Counted from the first letter of the stretch, positions 41,428-50,305 are shown. The stretch is 50,659 nucleotides of DNA from Paenibacillus tianmuensis (GCF_900100345.1 NZ_FMTT01000005.1:1-50659), one strand, 5' to 3'. The notes: a model not told the origin generated them from the letters alone. Program-made: numbers and translations.

Positions 41428-42042
41428 ATGAAGGTGCCGCGATTGCTGCCGCTGGTGCTGTCGCTTTCCTTATTCGGAACAGCGGGAGCGTTCGCCAGCT
41501 CTATGTGGGGCGATTTCGAAGGTTTTCCGAAAGTAAAGCTGATGATCAATAATGCGGAAAAGCCGTTCAAAGACGGTGAAACTCCCGCTTTTGTCGCGAA
41601 GGGAAGCGCTGTATTCCCCGTTCGCATGTTGTCTGAATCTTTGCAGGCGCTCGTGAAATGGGACGACGCCGCGAAGACTGTCTCCATTCACAAACCGAAC
41701 GTACATATGTTTGTTGCGAAGAAGGTCAATGACGACTATTCGATCAAGCAGCCGTTCGGTGCGGTGAAGAAGGGCGACCGTCTCGATTTTGCCGTGTTTG
41801 CGCAAGTAGACAGCTTGACGACGACGATCTCTTCTTTTAAAATCTCGATCCACGCTCCGAACGGGGAGCAAGTGGCGGTTCATGAGAAAGCCGTCAACGG
41901 CCAGAAGGAAAGTTTCTGGTACCCGTGGCCGTTTAACGTCACATTCGCCGAATCCGGGAACTACGTCGTGAAGTTCTCAATCAAACCGGACGAGCGCAGC
42001 GATTATACGGTCGTTTCGGAAAAGGTGATCGCAGCCGAATAA
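41428..42042 (+). CDS. Secreted protein with a copper-amine-oxidase-N-like domain
   Basis: A 204-aa protein with a Sec signal peptide (LLPLVLSLSLFGTAGAFASS). Residues about 35-90 follow the CuAO N-terminal pattern common in Paenibacillus wall proteins (KLMINNAEKPFKD, then VFPVRMLSESLQALVKWDDA and KTVSIH). The C-terminal about 100 residues look like an extracellular beta-sandwich (FKISIHAPNGEQVAVHEKAV, then SGNYVVKFSI). GGAGG at 9 nt supports ATG 41428. Role unknown, probably at the cell surface. Confidence 0.75.
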   Translation: MKVPRLLPLVLSLSLFGTAGAFASSMWGDFEGFPKVKLMINNAEKPFKDGETPAFVAKGSAVFPVRMLSESLQALVKWDDAAKTVSIHKPNVHMFVAKKVNDDYSIKQPFGAVKKGDRLDFAVFAQVDSLTTTISSFKISIHAPNGEQVAVHEKAVNGQKESFWYPWPFNVTFAESGNYVVKFSIKPDERSDYTVVSEKVIAAE

Positions 42043-42073
42043 GGCCGGCGGACGGTTGGCATACCTCGGTTCA

Positions 42074-42103
42074 TTGACTTCGTCTTAGCGTGCGTGGTAC
42101 GAT
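42074..42103 (+). promoter_or_regulatory. Promoter of the yrzB-like gene
   Basis: TTGACT (42074-42079) and TACGAT (42098-42103), spacing 18, about 40 bases before the ATG. Confidence 0.5.
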
Positions 42104-42142
42104 ACGGGAGAACATTAATTTAAGATGAAATGAGGTTTTCCC

Positions 42143-42436
42143 ATGAGCGACCACATTCATGACGCTTCCTGCGATCACGATCATGAGGACGATATCTTTA
42201 TCGTGACCGACCAAGACGGAGTCGAGCATGAGATGGTGATGGTATACACTTTCGAAGCTAATGAGCGGGCCTATGCTGTACTTCTTGATCGTAACGACAT
42301 GGAGGCAGACGGCGTTATTTTCCGTATAGACGAAGAGGACGGCGAAGCTTTTCTTGCGAGCATTGAAGACGAAGAAGAGTGGGACCGCGTTGTTCAAATC
42401 TACAATGAAATTGTGGAAGAACAAGAGCAGCAATAA
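42143..42436 (+). CDS. DUF1292 protein (YrzB-like)
   Basis: A 97-aa very acidic protein with a His-rich start (HIHDASCDHDHEDDIFIVTD) and the DUF1292 core (MVYTFEANERAYAVLLDRND, then FRIDEEDGEAFLASIEDEEE WDRV). Bacillus YrzB is similar; function unknown. GAGGTTTTCCC precedes the ATG. It is a single-gene unit with its own promoter and terminator. Confidence 0.85.
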   Translation: MSDHIHDASCDHDHEDDIFIVTDQDGVEHEMVMVYTFEANERAYAVLLDRNDMEADGVIFRIDEEDGEAFLASIEDEEEWDRVVQIYNEIVEEQEQQ

Positions 42437-42445
42437 CAAATGCCG

Positions 42446-42480
42446 TAAAAAACCTTTCTTGCTTGCAAGAAAGGTTTTTC
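42446..42480 (+). terminator. Terminator of the yrzB-like gene
   Basis: AAAAACCTTTCTTG and CAAGAAAGGTTTTT form a perfect stem around CTTG. Confidence 0.9.
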
Positions 42481-42513
42481 GCGCTTTAAGCGACTATGAT
42501 GGGTCGGGGATCG

Positions 42514-42550
42514 AAAAAAAACCGTTGACCGCTCAAGGCGGAAAACGGTC
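42514..42550 (-). terminator. Terminator of the DUF1885-like gene
   Basis: On the minus strand ACCGTTTTCCGC pairs with GCGGTCAACGGT (two mismatches), followed by TTTTTTTTC. Confidence 0.85.
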
Positions 42551-42561
42551 TTTTGGGACGT

Positions 42562-42981
42562 TTATTTACGCGGGTTGAAGTACATGGTTCGTCCGTTGAA
42601 TAAATGCAGTTCCGCTTTCCACAGTTTGGCGAGATACTTGCAAAACTCGTTGCCTTTGGCTTTGTCGCCGTGCGTGGCATCCTCGGGAAGGACAAGCTGG
42701 ACGTAATGCCTTTGCGTCTCGCCCGACGTCTCCGATCCGACTCCTGCCACGATATATTTGTAGCGTGGGCTTGTTGCTTTTAAATAAAACCACTTGTCTT
42801 CCCCTTCGGGTTTCGTTTGAATCTCATACGGAAAACCGGCTTCGTCATATTCCCAATTGAGCTGTTTGCCGGTCAGCGCAAGCTGCTCGCGGTAATGCTC
42901 CAGCTGGGTTTTCAATTCATCTAACGTCAGGGAGGAAACGGCGGACCCTTCGACGAACTTGATATAAGCGCTTTGCGCCAT
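42562..42981 (-). CDS. DUF1885-like protein (139 aa)
   Basis: A 139-aa protein starting MAQSAYIKFVEGSAVSSLTL and containing LNWEYDEAGFPYEI, WFYLKATSPRYKYI and a C-terminal LHLFNGRTMYFNPRK, which I recall as typical of DUF1885. Function unknown. The start is supported by an AGGTGCATTC-like site only moderately. It is divergent from the HAD gene and ends at its own terminator. Confidence 0.75.
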   Translation of the reverse strand: MAQSAYIKFVEGSAVSSLTLDELKTQLEHYREQLALTGKQLNWEYDEAGFPYEIQTKPEGEDKWFYLKATSPRYKYIVAGVGSETSGETQRHYVQLVLPEDATHGDKAKGNEFCKYLAKLWKAELHLFNGRTMYFNPRK

Positions 42982-43118
42982 GATGAATGCACCTGCCTAT
43001 ACATATGGACTGGAACGATTTTCTTGTTTGAAGTACCATGAACATCATAGCATTAAGAAAAATCAAATACAATACTTGTTCTGGCAACAATAGACGGACA
43101 GGGAAGAGGGAGAGAGCG

Positions 43119-43961
43119 ATGAAAGACAGAAGGTTTGAAGGATATTTACTGGTCACGGATATGGATGGAACGCTGCTTGACAGCGCGAAACAAATTAGCG
43201 GAGAAAATCGAGCCGCCATCGAACGGTTTACGAGTCTGGGGGGGCGGTTCACGTTAGCGACGGGGCGTATTGCCGGGTCGGTCCGGCCCTTCGTGGAGCA
43301 GTTGCCCATAAATGCGCCGGCTATCTTGTACAACGGAGCGGTCATTCACGATTTCAGCCGCGGAGAGGCCATCTGGGAACGGCCGCTGCCTGCTTCGGCT
43401 AAGGAAGCGGTGGAATGCGCTCTTGAGCGGTTTCCCGGCATCGGCGCGGAATTGTATGTGCGCGGAGGAGCGGCGCCCTATGTGCTGCAGGAAAATGCAG
43501 CGACGGAGCGTCACCGGGCCGTGGAGAAATTTCCGCTGCTGCGGCTGAACTCGTACGACGACGTATCCGAGCCGTGGATCAAGGTACTGTTCTCCTGGGA
43601 GCCGTCGATGCTTGACGAAGCTGTACCCAAGATCGAACGGCTGACGGCGGGGACGGAGGTCGTCTGGGTTCGTTCGGACGATAAATATTTTGAGATGCTG
43701 CCTCCGGAAGCGACGAAGGGGCATGCACTGGAACGGTTGGCAGCGGAGCTTGGCATCCCGATGGAGCGCTGCATCGCGCTTGGGGATCATCTGAACGACT
43801 TGGAGATGATACGCCGGGCGGGCATCGGTATCGCCGTCGCTAATGCGCATCCGGAGCTTCTGGACGCGGCCAAGCGTCACGGCAAGCATCATAACGAGCA
43901 TGCGATAGCCGACGCGATCGAATGGCTGGAGGAACAAGTCCTGCAGGGGACGTTAGCATAA
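43119..43961 (+). CDS. HAD-superfamily phosphatase, Cof/YidA type
   Basis: A 280-aa cytoplasmic hydrolase. Motif I is DMDGTLLD (about 14-21), motif II ATGR near 46, a cap domain lies between about 85 and 190, and motif III/IV GDHLNDLEMIRRAG near 222-235 follow the Cof-type C2 arrangement. Members dephosphorylate sugar phosphates or flavin nucleotides. ATG 43119 follows GGGAGAGAG; the open frame begins earlier without a site. It meets the speA gene convergently at a shared terminator. Confidence 0.88.
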   Translation: MKDRRFEGYLLVTDMDGTLLDSAKQISGENRAAIERFTSLGGRFTLATGRIAGSVRPFVEQLPINAPAILYNGAVIHDFSRGEAIWERPLPASAKEAVECALERFPGIGAELYVRGGAAPYVLQENAATERHRAVEKFPLLRLNSYDDVSEPWIKVLFSWEPSMLDEAVPKIERLTAGTEVVWVRSDDKYFEMLPPEATKGHALERLAAELGIPMERCIALGDHLNDLEMIRRAGIGIAVANAHPELLDAAKRHGKHHNEHAIADAIEWLEEQVLQGTLA

Positions 43962-43991
43962 AATAAAAAAGCTTCTCCAGGGGAGAAGCTT
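43962..43991. terminator. Terminator between the convergent HAD and speA genes
   Basis: AAGCTTCTCC (43969-43978) and GGAGAAGCTT (43982-43991). Only the minus strand has a long T tract (TTTTTATTTT) after it, so it mainly serves speA. Confidence 0.85.
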
Positions 43992-44002
43992 GAATTGGCT
44001 TT

Positions 44003-45478
44003 CTAGAAAATCGCAGGAGCTTCGACGATGACCTTGACGTATTCGATGCTGCGATCTTCCGGTCCCTTGACCGGCAGCCCGACGTCGATATGCTCGGTAA
44101 TGTAGTCGACGAGATCCTGCGAGATGACTTCGCCCGGGAGCAGAATCGGAATGCCCGGCGGGTAGACGTAGATAAATTCGGCGATAATGCGGTCAGCCGA
44201 TTCCTTGAACGGGATCAGCTCCGTGTCTCCGTAGAACGCGTCGCGCGGAGCCAAGGCGAGCTGCGGAATTTTCGGGATTTTGATGACCAGTTCGTTCGCC
44301 TGGCGAATGTTGTAATTCTCCTCGGACAGCTGGCGCAGCGCGTCAAGCAGGATGTCGATGTTTTCGCGCGTATCACCCGGCGTAACGAGGCACAGCACGT
44401 TGTACATATCGCTGAGCTCGACTTCGATATTATAATGCTCGCGCAGCCAATTTTCCGCATCGTAGCCTGTAAGGCCGAGATGGCGTACGTGGATATTGAT
44501 CTTTGTCGGGTCATAGTCGTAGGTCGCTTCCGTACCCAGAATTTCTTCTCCGAAGCATTCCAGTCCCGGGAATCGGTTGATTTCCTCGCGGGCGTAGTTT
44601 GCCAGCTCCAGCGCCCGCTCCGCCATCATGTGGCCATTCAGCGCCAGGTTCCGCCGCGCGCAGTCGAGCGACCCGAGCAAAATATAGGACGTCGAAGTCG
44701 TGGTCAGCATACTGATGATCGTCTTCGCGCGGCGCACGTTCACGCGTCCTTCGCGAATGTTCAGCACGGAGCTTTGCGTCATCGAGCCGCCCAGCTTGTG
44801 TACGCTCGTAGCGGCCATGTCGGCGCCGGCCTCCATAGCGGATATCGGCAGCTTGTCGTGGAAATGAATCAGCACGCCATGAGCTTCGTCCACCAGTACC
44901 GGAATATTGTAGCTGTGCACGATTTCTACGATTTCCTTCAGGTTCGCGCACACGCCGTAATACGTCGGGTTGATGACCAGCAGCGCTTTGGCATCCGGAT
45001 GGCGATCCAACGCGCGTTTGACGGAGGTGGTCGTCACTCCATGATCGATCCCGAGATTTTCGTCGCGAACCGGCTTCAGGAAGATCGGCTTCGCGCCGGC
45101 GAAAATGATCGCGGCCATAATCGATTTGTGAATGTTGCGCGGAACGATGATTTTGTCGCCTTGGGAGCAGACGGTGAGGATCATCGTCATGATAGCGCCG
45201 CTTGTGCCCTGCACGGAAAAAAACGTATGATCGGCCCCGAACGCGGCTGCGGCCAGCTTCTGGGACTCTTCGATGACGCCTGTCGGCTGATGCAGGTCAT
45301 CGAGCGGAGCTATATTAATCAGGTCGATGGACAGCGCGTTATCGCCGATAAACTCCCGGAACTCGGGGTCCATACCGACACCTTTCTTATGTCCTGGAAT
45401 GTGAAACTGCACCGGATTGCGTCCGGCATGCTCCTTAAGTGCGGTAAACAGAGGAGTTTTCGTTTGATCCACGGTCAT
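44003..45478 (-). CDS. speA: Arginine decarboxylase, Orn/Lys/Arg decarboxylase family
   Basis: A 491-aa PLP enzyme of the size of Bacillus SpeA, producing agmatine for spermidine synthesis. HIPGHKKGVGMDPEFREF near the start, FFSVQGTSGAIMTMIL, the Asp in VDEAHGV and the PLP-binding Lys in ATSVHKLGGSMTQSS are the family signatures. The short C-terminal domain contains YPPGIPILLPGE. The closely similar lysine decarboxylase cannot be excluded. ATG 45478 lies behind AAGGGTAGGG. A promoter TTGCAT-16-TATACT is visible about 70 bases upstream. Monocistronic. Confidence 0.9.
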   Translation of the reverse strand: MTVDQTKTPLFTALKEHAGRNPVQFHIPGHKKGVGMDPEFREFIGDNALSIDLINIAPLDDLHQPTGVIEESQKLAAAAFGADHTFFSVQGTSGAIMTMILTVCSQGDKIIVPRNIHKSIMAAIIFAGAKPIFLKPVRDENLGIDHGVTTTSVKRALDRHPDAKALLVINPTYYGVCANLKEIVEIVHSYNIPVLVDEAHGVLIHFHDKLPISAMEAGADMAATSVHKLGGSMTQSSVLNIREGRVNVRRAKTIISMLTTTSTSYILLGSLDCARRNLALNGHMMAERALELANYAREEINRFPGLECFGEEILGTEATYDYDPTKINIHVRHLGLTGYDAENWLREHYNIEVELSDMYNVLCLVTPGDTRENIDILLDALRQLSEENYNIRQANELVIKIPKIPQLALAPRDAFYGDTELIPFKESADRIIAEFIYVYPPGIPILLPGEVISQDLVDYITEHIDVGLPVKGPEDRSIEYVKVIVEAPAIF

Positions 45479-45837
45479 CCCTACCCTTCGTGTGTACAAG
45501 TTTAGTTGGCTATGCCAGCGTCAGCCGGGAAAAAAGCAAACAAAATGAGTATAGCAAAATGCGACACGGATGCAAGCGGTTTTTGGTAAATAGTTTGTTA
45601 GCTTGGCCAAATAATTAACCGCGTAGGCGAACGGAGGCGGAAAAAGCCTTGCCAGCCGCGCTGTTCCAAGGCTCCCGCGCGAAGGTTTGTTGATTTTGTT
45701 AATCTTAAAAAGCTTTCGTTTCCATCGTTGAAAAAGTTATGGTACGATAAGAATAATTTCTACCAATGGCTTCGGCCGAACCCGCGGCTCAGGCCGTCTT
45801 AGGATCAACCAACAAATCGGGAGGAAAAGTTACGCAT
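45479..45837. other. Divergent promoter region (359 bases without a gene)
   Basis: The speA promoter on the minus strand (TATACT near 45550, TTGCAT 16 bases further) and the MFS leader on the plus strand (candidate -10 TACGAT near 45743). The frame opening at 45766 is an unsupported extension of the MFS gene. A GC-rich AAGCC/GGCTT stretch lies at about 45645-45680 without a T tract. I see no RNA gene or repeat. Confidence 0.5.
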
Positions 45838-47016
45838 ATGAAAAAACAGCTAGCTATTATTATGGTACTGCTGATGACGATATTTATCGGCTTCGGCATT
45901 ATCATCCCGGTGCTTCCCGACGCCGTCACCGGATCGGGGGCCGACAGCTACCATCTAGGCATGCTGCTGTCGGTCTATTCTTTGGCGTCGTTTCTGATGT
46001 CTCCTTTATGGGGCGGATTATCGGACCGGATCGGGCGCCGCCCGATCATCATGATCGGGACGCTCGGCTTCAGCGTCAGCTTCTTCTTGTTCGGCATGGC
46101 GGGGGACAACCTCGTGCTGATGTACGTGTCGCGGATCTTGGGAGGTTTGTTCTCGGGGGCCGCTACCGCGTGCGCCGTCGCTTATGTCGCCGACATTACG
46201 ACGGAGGAGAACCGTACCAAGGGCATGGGGCTTGTCGGCATGTCGATTGGCATGGGCTTCATCTTCGGCCCGGCGTTCGGAGGCTTGCTGAGCCATTTCG
46301 GGCTGCAGGTGCCATTCTTCGCGTCTTCCGTGCTGGCGCTGGCCACCTTCGCATTCGCCTTCTTCATGCTGCCGGAGTCGCTGACGGTGGAGATGCGAAG
46401 CAAGCCGAAGGAAGCGAAAGCTTCCCGTTGGAGCGCATTCGTCGGTTCGCTCAAATATTTGTATGTGCTTTCGTTCTTCGTCTCGTTCACGCTGGCGGGG
46501 CTGGAGGCGACGCTGCTGCTGTTCGAACGGGATCAGATTGGCGCAACGCCGACGCAGCTCGGCATCATGTTCGCGGTAAGCGGCGTAGTCGGCGCCTTGA
46601 TTCAAGGCGGCGTGGTCCGGCGACTGATCAAAAAAGGGCAGGAAGCCCGCGTGATCGGCATCGGCCTGCTGCTGTCGGCGCTCGGCTTCGTGCTGATCCT
46701 GTTCTCCAGCAGCCTGCTTACCGCTTCGATCTACTTGAGCGTCTTCGCTGCAGGGAACGCGCTTATTCGTCCTTGCGTCACCTCGCTGATCACACAGAAG
46801 ACCAAGGTCGGACAAGGGGTAGCTTCCGGTTTAAGCTCCTCGATGGACAGCATGGGCCGTATTACCGGGCCACTGCTTGGGGCCGGCATTTACGATTACA
46901 ACCACAGCGTGCCGTTCGTGACCGGAGCGGTCCTTTCAATCGCCGCCTTATACGTGCTGTACCGTTTTATCGTCGCGGATCGCGCAGATACCGGAGCAGC
47001 GGGACAGGCCGTGTAA
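45838..47016 (+). CDS. MFS-family drug exporter
   Basis: A 392-aa transporter with about 12 membrane segments. The first (IIMVLLMTIFIGFGIIIPVL) and the motif A loop GGLSDRIGRRP are characteristic of the DHA1 multidrug/tetracycline group. ATG 45838 begins MKKQLAIIM; a GGGAGG site lies 12 nt upstream, rather far. A start at 45766 would add a polar leader with no site. It is monocistronic and divergent from speA. The substrate is unknown. Confidence 0.88.
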   Translation: MKKQLAIIMVLLMTIFIGFGIIIPVLPDAVTGSGADSYHLGMLLSVYSLASFLMSPLWGGLSDRIGRRPIIMIGTLGFSVSFFLFGMAGDNLVLMYVSRILGGLFSGAATACAVAYVADITTEENRTKGMGLVGMSIGMGFIFGPAFGGLLSHFGLQVPFFASSVLALATFAFAFFMLPESLTVEMRSKPKEAKASRWSAFVGSLKYLYVLSFFVSFTLAGLEATLLLFERDQIGATPTQLGIMFAVSGVVGALIQGGVVRRLIKKGQEARVIGIGLLLSALGFVLILFSSSLLTASIYLSVFAAGNALIRPCVTSLITQKTKVGQGVASGLSSSMDSMGRITGPLLGAGIYDYNHSVPFVTGAVLSIAALYVLYRFIVADRADTGAAGQAV

Positions 47017-47041
47017 CGAAATGAATGAGGAACGCAAAGAA

Positions 47042-47079
47042 GCCGCCGCATGCGATTGTTCGCTGCGGCGGCATTTCTT
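47042..47079. terminator. Terminator between the convergent MFS and acetyltransferase genes
   Basis: GCCGCCGCA and TGCGGCGGC form a perfect 9-bp stem followed by ATTTCTT on the plus strand and TTCTTTG on the minus. Confidence 0.7.
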
Positions 47080-47081
47080 AT

Positions 47082-47672
47082 TCACTCCGGATGGCGCAGT
47101 ACCGAATCTGTCCGATCGCCGGGGGCCGGGGGCCATTCCTCCCTCGTCATGGCATAGATGGCATGATCTTCCCATACACCGTAGATCTGCAAATAGTTGC
47201 GGGCCAGGCCTTCCAGCCGCATGGCGTTTTTTTCGACGACCCGAATCGATCCTCTATTGCGAGGCATGATGGCGGCTTGAACCCGGTGAAGTCCGCAGTT
47301 CTCGAAAGCGAACTGAAGCACAAGTCCGACCGCCTCGGACATGTAGCCTTGCCCGTTGAAGCGTTCGGAAATGTAATACCCGAGATTGGCGTTCTGCCAT
47401 GGCCCTCGAACGACGGATGATAGCGTGACCCGGCCGATAAGCTCATCCGTGCCGTTCAAGAAAATACCGAAGGCGTAGGCGCTGTCCTTCTCCCGTTCGG
47501 CGATCGTCTTCACCAGGGATTCTCGTACGGCATCGAGGGTAAAAGCGTTGCTGTCCTGCAGAGGCTCGAAAGGACGGAAGAACGTTTCGTTTTCCGCCCG
47601 CAGCAGATGAAGCGCTGGGACATCAGGTAAATCAAGAGGTCGGATATAGTTCCGGTCTCCACGTACAATCAT
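47082..47672 (-). CDS. GNAT-family acetyltransferase (RimJ/RimL type)
   Basis: A 196-aa N-acetyltransferase. It opens IVRGDRNYIRPLDLPDVPAL and has the acetyl-CoA region FNGQGYMSEAVGLVLQFAFE followed by RVQAAIMPRNRGSIRVVEKN, LEGLARNYLQIYGVWEDHAI; the RimJ/L and YjcK/YdaF groups look like this. The target could be a protein or a small molecule. AAAGGAGAC precedes ATG 47672. It lies 48 bases after the TetR gene, probably in one operon. Confidence 0.85.
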   Translation of the reverse strand: MIVRGDRNYIRPLDLPDVPALHLLRAENETFFRPFEPLQDSNAFTLDAVRESLVKTIAEREKDSAYAFGIFLNGTDELIGRVTLSSVVRGPWQNANLGYYISERFNGQGYMSEAVGLVLQFAFENCGLHRVQAAIMPRNRGSIRVVEKNAMRLEGLARNYLQIYGVWEDHAIYAMTREEWPPAPGDRTDSVLRHPE

Positions 47673-47720
47673 GAAGCTGTCTCCTTTGGAACCCGAGTAT
47701 GAAGCGTATGTCTCCACAGC

Positions 47721-48383
47721 TTACCGAGTGGCGAGTCCGTGCATAATAAAGCGGATGCACGTCTCCGCTTCTTCTTCCTCGTCCCATTCTTGTTCCGGTA
47801 CGAGCAGGAAACGGGTCATTAGGAAGCCGAGAATGACCGAGGCGGTCAGCCGGACCACGGTGGCGGCAGGAAGGGGGATGATCTGCCCTTCTTGTTGAAA
47901 AAAAACAATCACTTTCTTGATGCGCGTTAATACTTCGTTCATGATGTCCGTCTTGAATTGCTCCTGGAGGTCGGGGTGAAACGGGATTTCCTGCATCAAA
48001 ATTTTGATCATGGGCAAATGCTGGCGGGCGAACTCCAGCCGGTTGCGGATCAGCGACCGCAGAAAGTCCTCATACCGGGTATACTTCGCCTCCAGCACCG
48101 GCGTGAAATTACGGAGGACGAACGGGGCGACGAGCTTAGCCATGATCGGACGGACGATGGACAGCAGCAAGTCTTTTTTGGTTTTGTAATGACGGAAGAT
48201 TGTGCCTTCCGCAACGCCTGCTTTTTGCGCGATTTCACTGGTGGAAGCTGCGGCGTAGCCTTTCTCGGCAAAAATCTCGATGGCCGCATGCAGGATTCTC
48301 GTTTGTTTTTCCGTCATTTTCGGTTCTTCGTCGCTTAGCTTAAGCAGCTGTTCGATCCAATCTTCGTTCGATTCGGGTAACAT
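47721..48383 (-). CDS. TetR-family transcriptional repressor
   Basis: A 220-aa regulator with a TetR HTH at about residues 28-72 (ILHAAIEIFAEKGYAAASTS, then EIAQKAGVAEGTIFRHYKTK) and a longer ligand-binding half with a C-terminal EEEEAE stretch. The 20-residue N-terminal arm is unusual but not rare. AGAGGTG precedes the ATG. It heads a unit with the acetyltransferase; the convergent MFS exporter next to it is a possible further target. Its promoter contains a GAAC-N4-GTTC palindrome. Confidence 0.85.
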   Translation of the reverse strand: MLPESNEDWIEQLLKLSDEEPKMTEKQTRILHAAIEIFAEKGYAAASTSEIAQKAGVAEGTIFRHYKTKKDLLLSIVRPIMAKLVAPFVLRNFTPVLEAKYTRYEDFLRSLIRNRLEFARQHLPMIKILMQEIPFHPDLQEQFKTDIMNEVLTRIKKVIVFFQQEGQIIPLPAATVVRLTASVILGFLMTRFLLVPEQEWDEEEEAETCIRFIMHGLATR

Positions 48384-48423
48384 GACTCACACCTCTTTGA
48401 TGCATAGTTCGGGAGCCTCATAT

Positions 48424-48463
48424 ATTATACACCAAAATTGTCCAATAGTGTGAACGAGTGTTC
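48424..48463 (-). promoter_or_regulatory. Promoter of the TetR gene with a palindrome
   Basis: TATAAT on the minus strand (48429-48424) has a candidate -35 TTCACA (48454-48449) at 19 bases. GAACGAGTGTTC (48452-48463) overlaps the -35. It may be the TetR operator or a LexA-like box. Confidence 0.4.
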
Positions 48464-48512
48464 GACAGCGATTTCCCTACTCCGCTTCCGTCAAGATGCC
48501 ATATTTGGAAAA

Positions 48513-48540
48513 GCAAAAAACCGCCCCTGTCGGGACGGTA
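48513..48540 (-). terminator. Terminator of the universal stress protein gene
   Basis: On the minus strand ACCGTCCC pairs with GGGGCGGT around GACA, followed by TTTTTTGC. Confidence 0.82.
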
Positions 48541-48560
48541 TGGTACATAAGCACTATGGT

Positions 48561-48986
48561 TTATTTCACAATCAGTACGGGAACCTTAGCCTGCTGCACG
48601 ACGTTATGGCTGACGCTTCCGAGAAAGAACTCGCGGATTTTCCCAAGTCCCCGGCTTCCCATGACAATCAGGTCGCACCCGATTTCTTCCGCATGCGCGA
48701 GGATGGTATAAGCCGGCTGCCCCCGGGTCAGCGTAAATTTCACGTTTAGTGTCGACGGGATCAGCGACTTGGCTTCTTGGATCGTCGCTTCGGCAGCTTC
48801 GATGTAATTGATGTTAACCGCATACTCGCTTCCGACGAAAGTAGGAACGGCGTACACATGAATAATTTCGAGCCGCGGAGGATGTAGGCTGTGAGATTGT
48901 TCCTGGACCAATTCGACCGCACGTTTCAAGGCTTTCTTCGATAAATCCGAACCGTCATAGGCAACAAGGATTTTAGAAAATAACAT
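48561..48986 (-). CDS. Universal stress protein (UspA family)
   Basis: A 141-aa cytoplasmic protein with the UspA opening (FSKILVAYDGSDLSKKAL) and the ATP-binding pattern GSRGLGKIREFFLGSVS (G-x2-G-x9-GS) near the C-terminus, ending VPVLIVK. GAGGTGAGG lies just before two adjacent ATGs; the second (48986) has the better 6-nt spacing. Monocistronic. Confidence 0.9.
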   Translation of the reverse strand: MLFSKILVAYDGSDLSKKALKRAVELVQEQSHSLHPPRLEIIHVYAVPTFVGSEYAVNINYIEAAEATIQEAKSLIPSTLNVKFTLTRGQPAYTILAHAEEIGCDLIVMGSRGLGKIREFFLGSVSHNVVQQAKVPVLIVK

Positions 48987-49082
48987 CATCCTCACCTCAT
49001 TTGCGGTGTAGTGGGTTACGCTTTCATTATACCACAAACGACCGCTTACATGACGGAAAATTCAGAAAATTTTCAACAGTGT

Positions 49083-49409
49083 TTAAGACTCCGCATTCAT
49101 ATTATAAAAGTTCAAGAGGACTGTTACTATACCGAGCGCCAGAATGAAAAGGGTCATCCCCAGGCCGAATGAGAATATGAAGGGCAACATCATAAACCAA
49201 ACGCCCGCTAAAAACGCTATCCAATGCTGCCACGAATCCCAGCCCGTTTTGTCCAATGCCAGCAGCGAAAAGGCGAATTCAATGAAGCCAGCGGCCATCA
49301 TGCTCCACTGAGCTCCGGAATGGCCGGAAAAACCGAAAATCCACGGAGCGCCTACGAACCAAAGACCAATTAGCGCAGCCAGCAGGTTGCGAATCGCATT
49401 TTTCGTCAT
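49083..49409 (-). CDS. SPW-repeat membrane protein (108 aa)
   Basis: A 108-aa protein with four membrane segments and two SPW-type units, seen as AALIGLWFVGAPWIFGFSGH and AFLAGVWFMMLPFIFSFG. The function of the family is unknown. GGAGGGG precedes the ATG at 49409. It lies 96 bases before the universal stress protein gene on the same strand. Confidence 0.85.
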   Translation of the reverse strand: MTKNAIRNLLAALIGLWFVGAPWIFGFSGHSGAQWSMMAAGFIEFAFSLLALDKTGWDSWQHWIAFLAGVWFMMLPFIFSFGLGMTLFILALGIVTVLLNFYNMNAES

Positions 49410-49565
49410 GCCTACCCCTCCCTGAAATGAATGGCCGTTCTTTGTTAACTATATGCAACCGATTTCAAAAGGTGTTGGAATTTCGCTATTTATTGTAAAA
49501 AATGTGAGGAGTGTGGAGGGGGAGACGGGGTATCGTAGTGAAACATTCGGCAACGTGAAACATAG

Positions 49566-49607
49566 AAAAAGGCCCCCCGTCATCGGCTAGAGCCGGAGGG
49601 AGGCCTT
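49566..49607 (-). terminator. Terminator of the yktB-like gene
   Basis: On the minus strand AGGCCTCCC pairs with GGGGGGCCT with an inner CGGCT/AGCCG stem, then TTTTTC. Confidence 0.85.
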
Positions 49608-49615
49608 GTCTATGC

Positions 49616-50242
49616 TTACAGCTTGGCCATCTTGTATAAAGGCAGGGAGGAGATCATTGTTTCTTTCGCTAGTCGGAGGAAGGCTTGTCCGTCCGCCAGC
49701 ACCGGGTCGCCGGCAGGAATGTTGCGGCCGACAAGCAGCTCGGCCTTCTTCACGTCGCGAAAACGACGGAGCGCTTGCTCGAACTGGCTGTCATCCAAGT
49801 CCCGCACCGGTAGTGCGTCTTTTTGCATATGATCGAACGAAAGCACGAAATCTTCAGGCAGAACGGAGCGGACCTCCGGCAGGCGGTCCAAATACGTTTG
49901 GGCAATCGCCTGCTTATTCGGCAGCTCGTAGATCAGGGCGAGCCAAATGAACACCCGGTCGTCGAACAAGCCGATCTGAAAATGGGGGAGCTGCTTGTAG
50001 CCGCGCTTGCTGCTTGAGAACGACATCCACGTGTCGACGGGCGGGTTCACCTTGCGGCGCGCATGTTTGGCGATGTGTAAAAACAGCTCTTCTCCCGCCT
50101 GCACGGCAATCTCATCCAGCAGCTCGCCGCTGATGGCCCCGAACTTGGGCTGAATGCGCGAGCGGATCGCTTCCATCCGTCCCTCCAGACCTTCTATCGT
50201 AAAGGTTTCGAAATCCGTTTCGGTAAAGCCGGTAAACTGCAT
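49616..50242 (-). CDS. YktB-like protein (DUF1054)
   Basis: A 208-aa protein close in length to Bacillus YktB. It opens MQFTGFTETDFETFTIEGLE and contains HARRKVNPPVDTWMSFSSSK then GYKQLPHFQIGLFDDRVFIW, typical of DUF1054. Function unknown. AAGGAGT precedes the ATG. A possible promoter (TTCAAG-18-TATAAG on the minus strand) has its -35 formed by the end of the adjacent IS element. Confidence 0.88.
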   Translation of the reverse strand: MQFTGFTETDFETFTIEGLEGRMEAIRSRIQPKFGAISGELLDEIAVQAGEELFLHIAKHARRKVNPPVDTWMSFSSSKRGYKQLPHFQIGLFDDRVFIWLALIYELPNKQAIAQTYLDRLPEVRSVLPEDFVLSFDHMQKDALPVRDLDDSQFEQALRRFRDVKKAELLVGRNIPAGDPVLADGQAFLRLAKETMISSLPLYKMAKL

Positions 50243-50305
50243 GATTGAAGACTCCTTTTTTTAAGATTTAAAGAAAGTTTCTTATATCAATGACAACAAT
50301 ATAGC

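Noticed and set aside
44090..45505. Long plus-strand frame opposite speA
   Set aside because: It is the antisense shadow of a well-recognised enzyme gene with high GC at third positions.
45766..45837. N-terminal extension of the MFS exporter
   Set aside because: No ribosome site before that ATG, and the leader is polar and atypical for the family.
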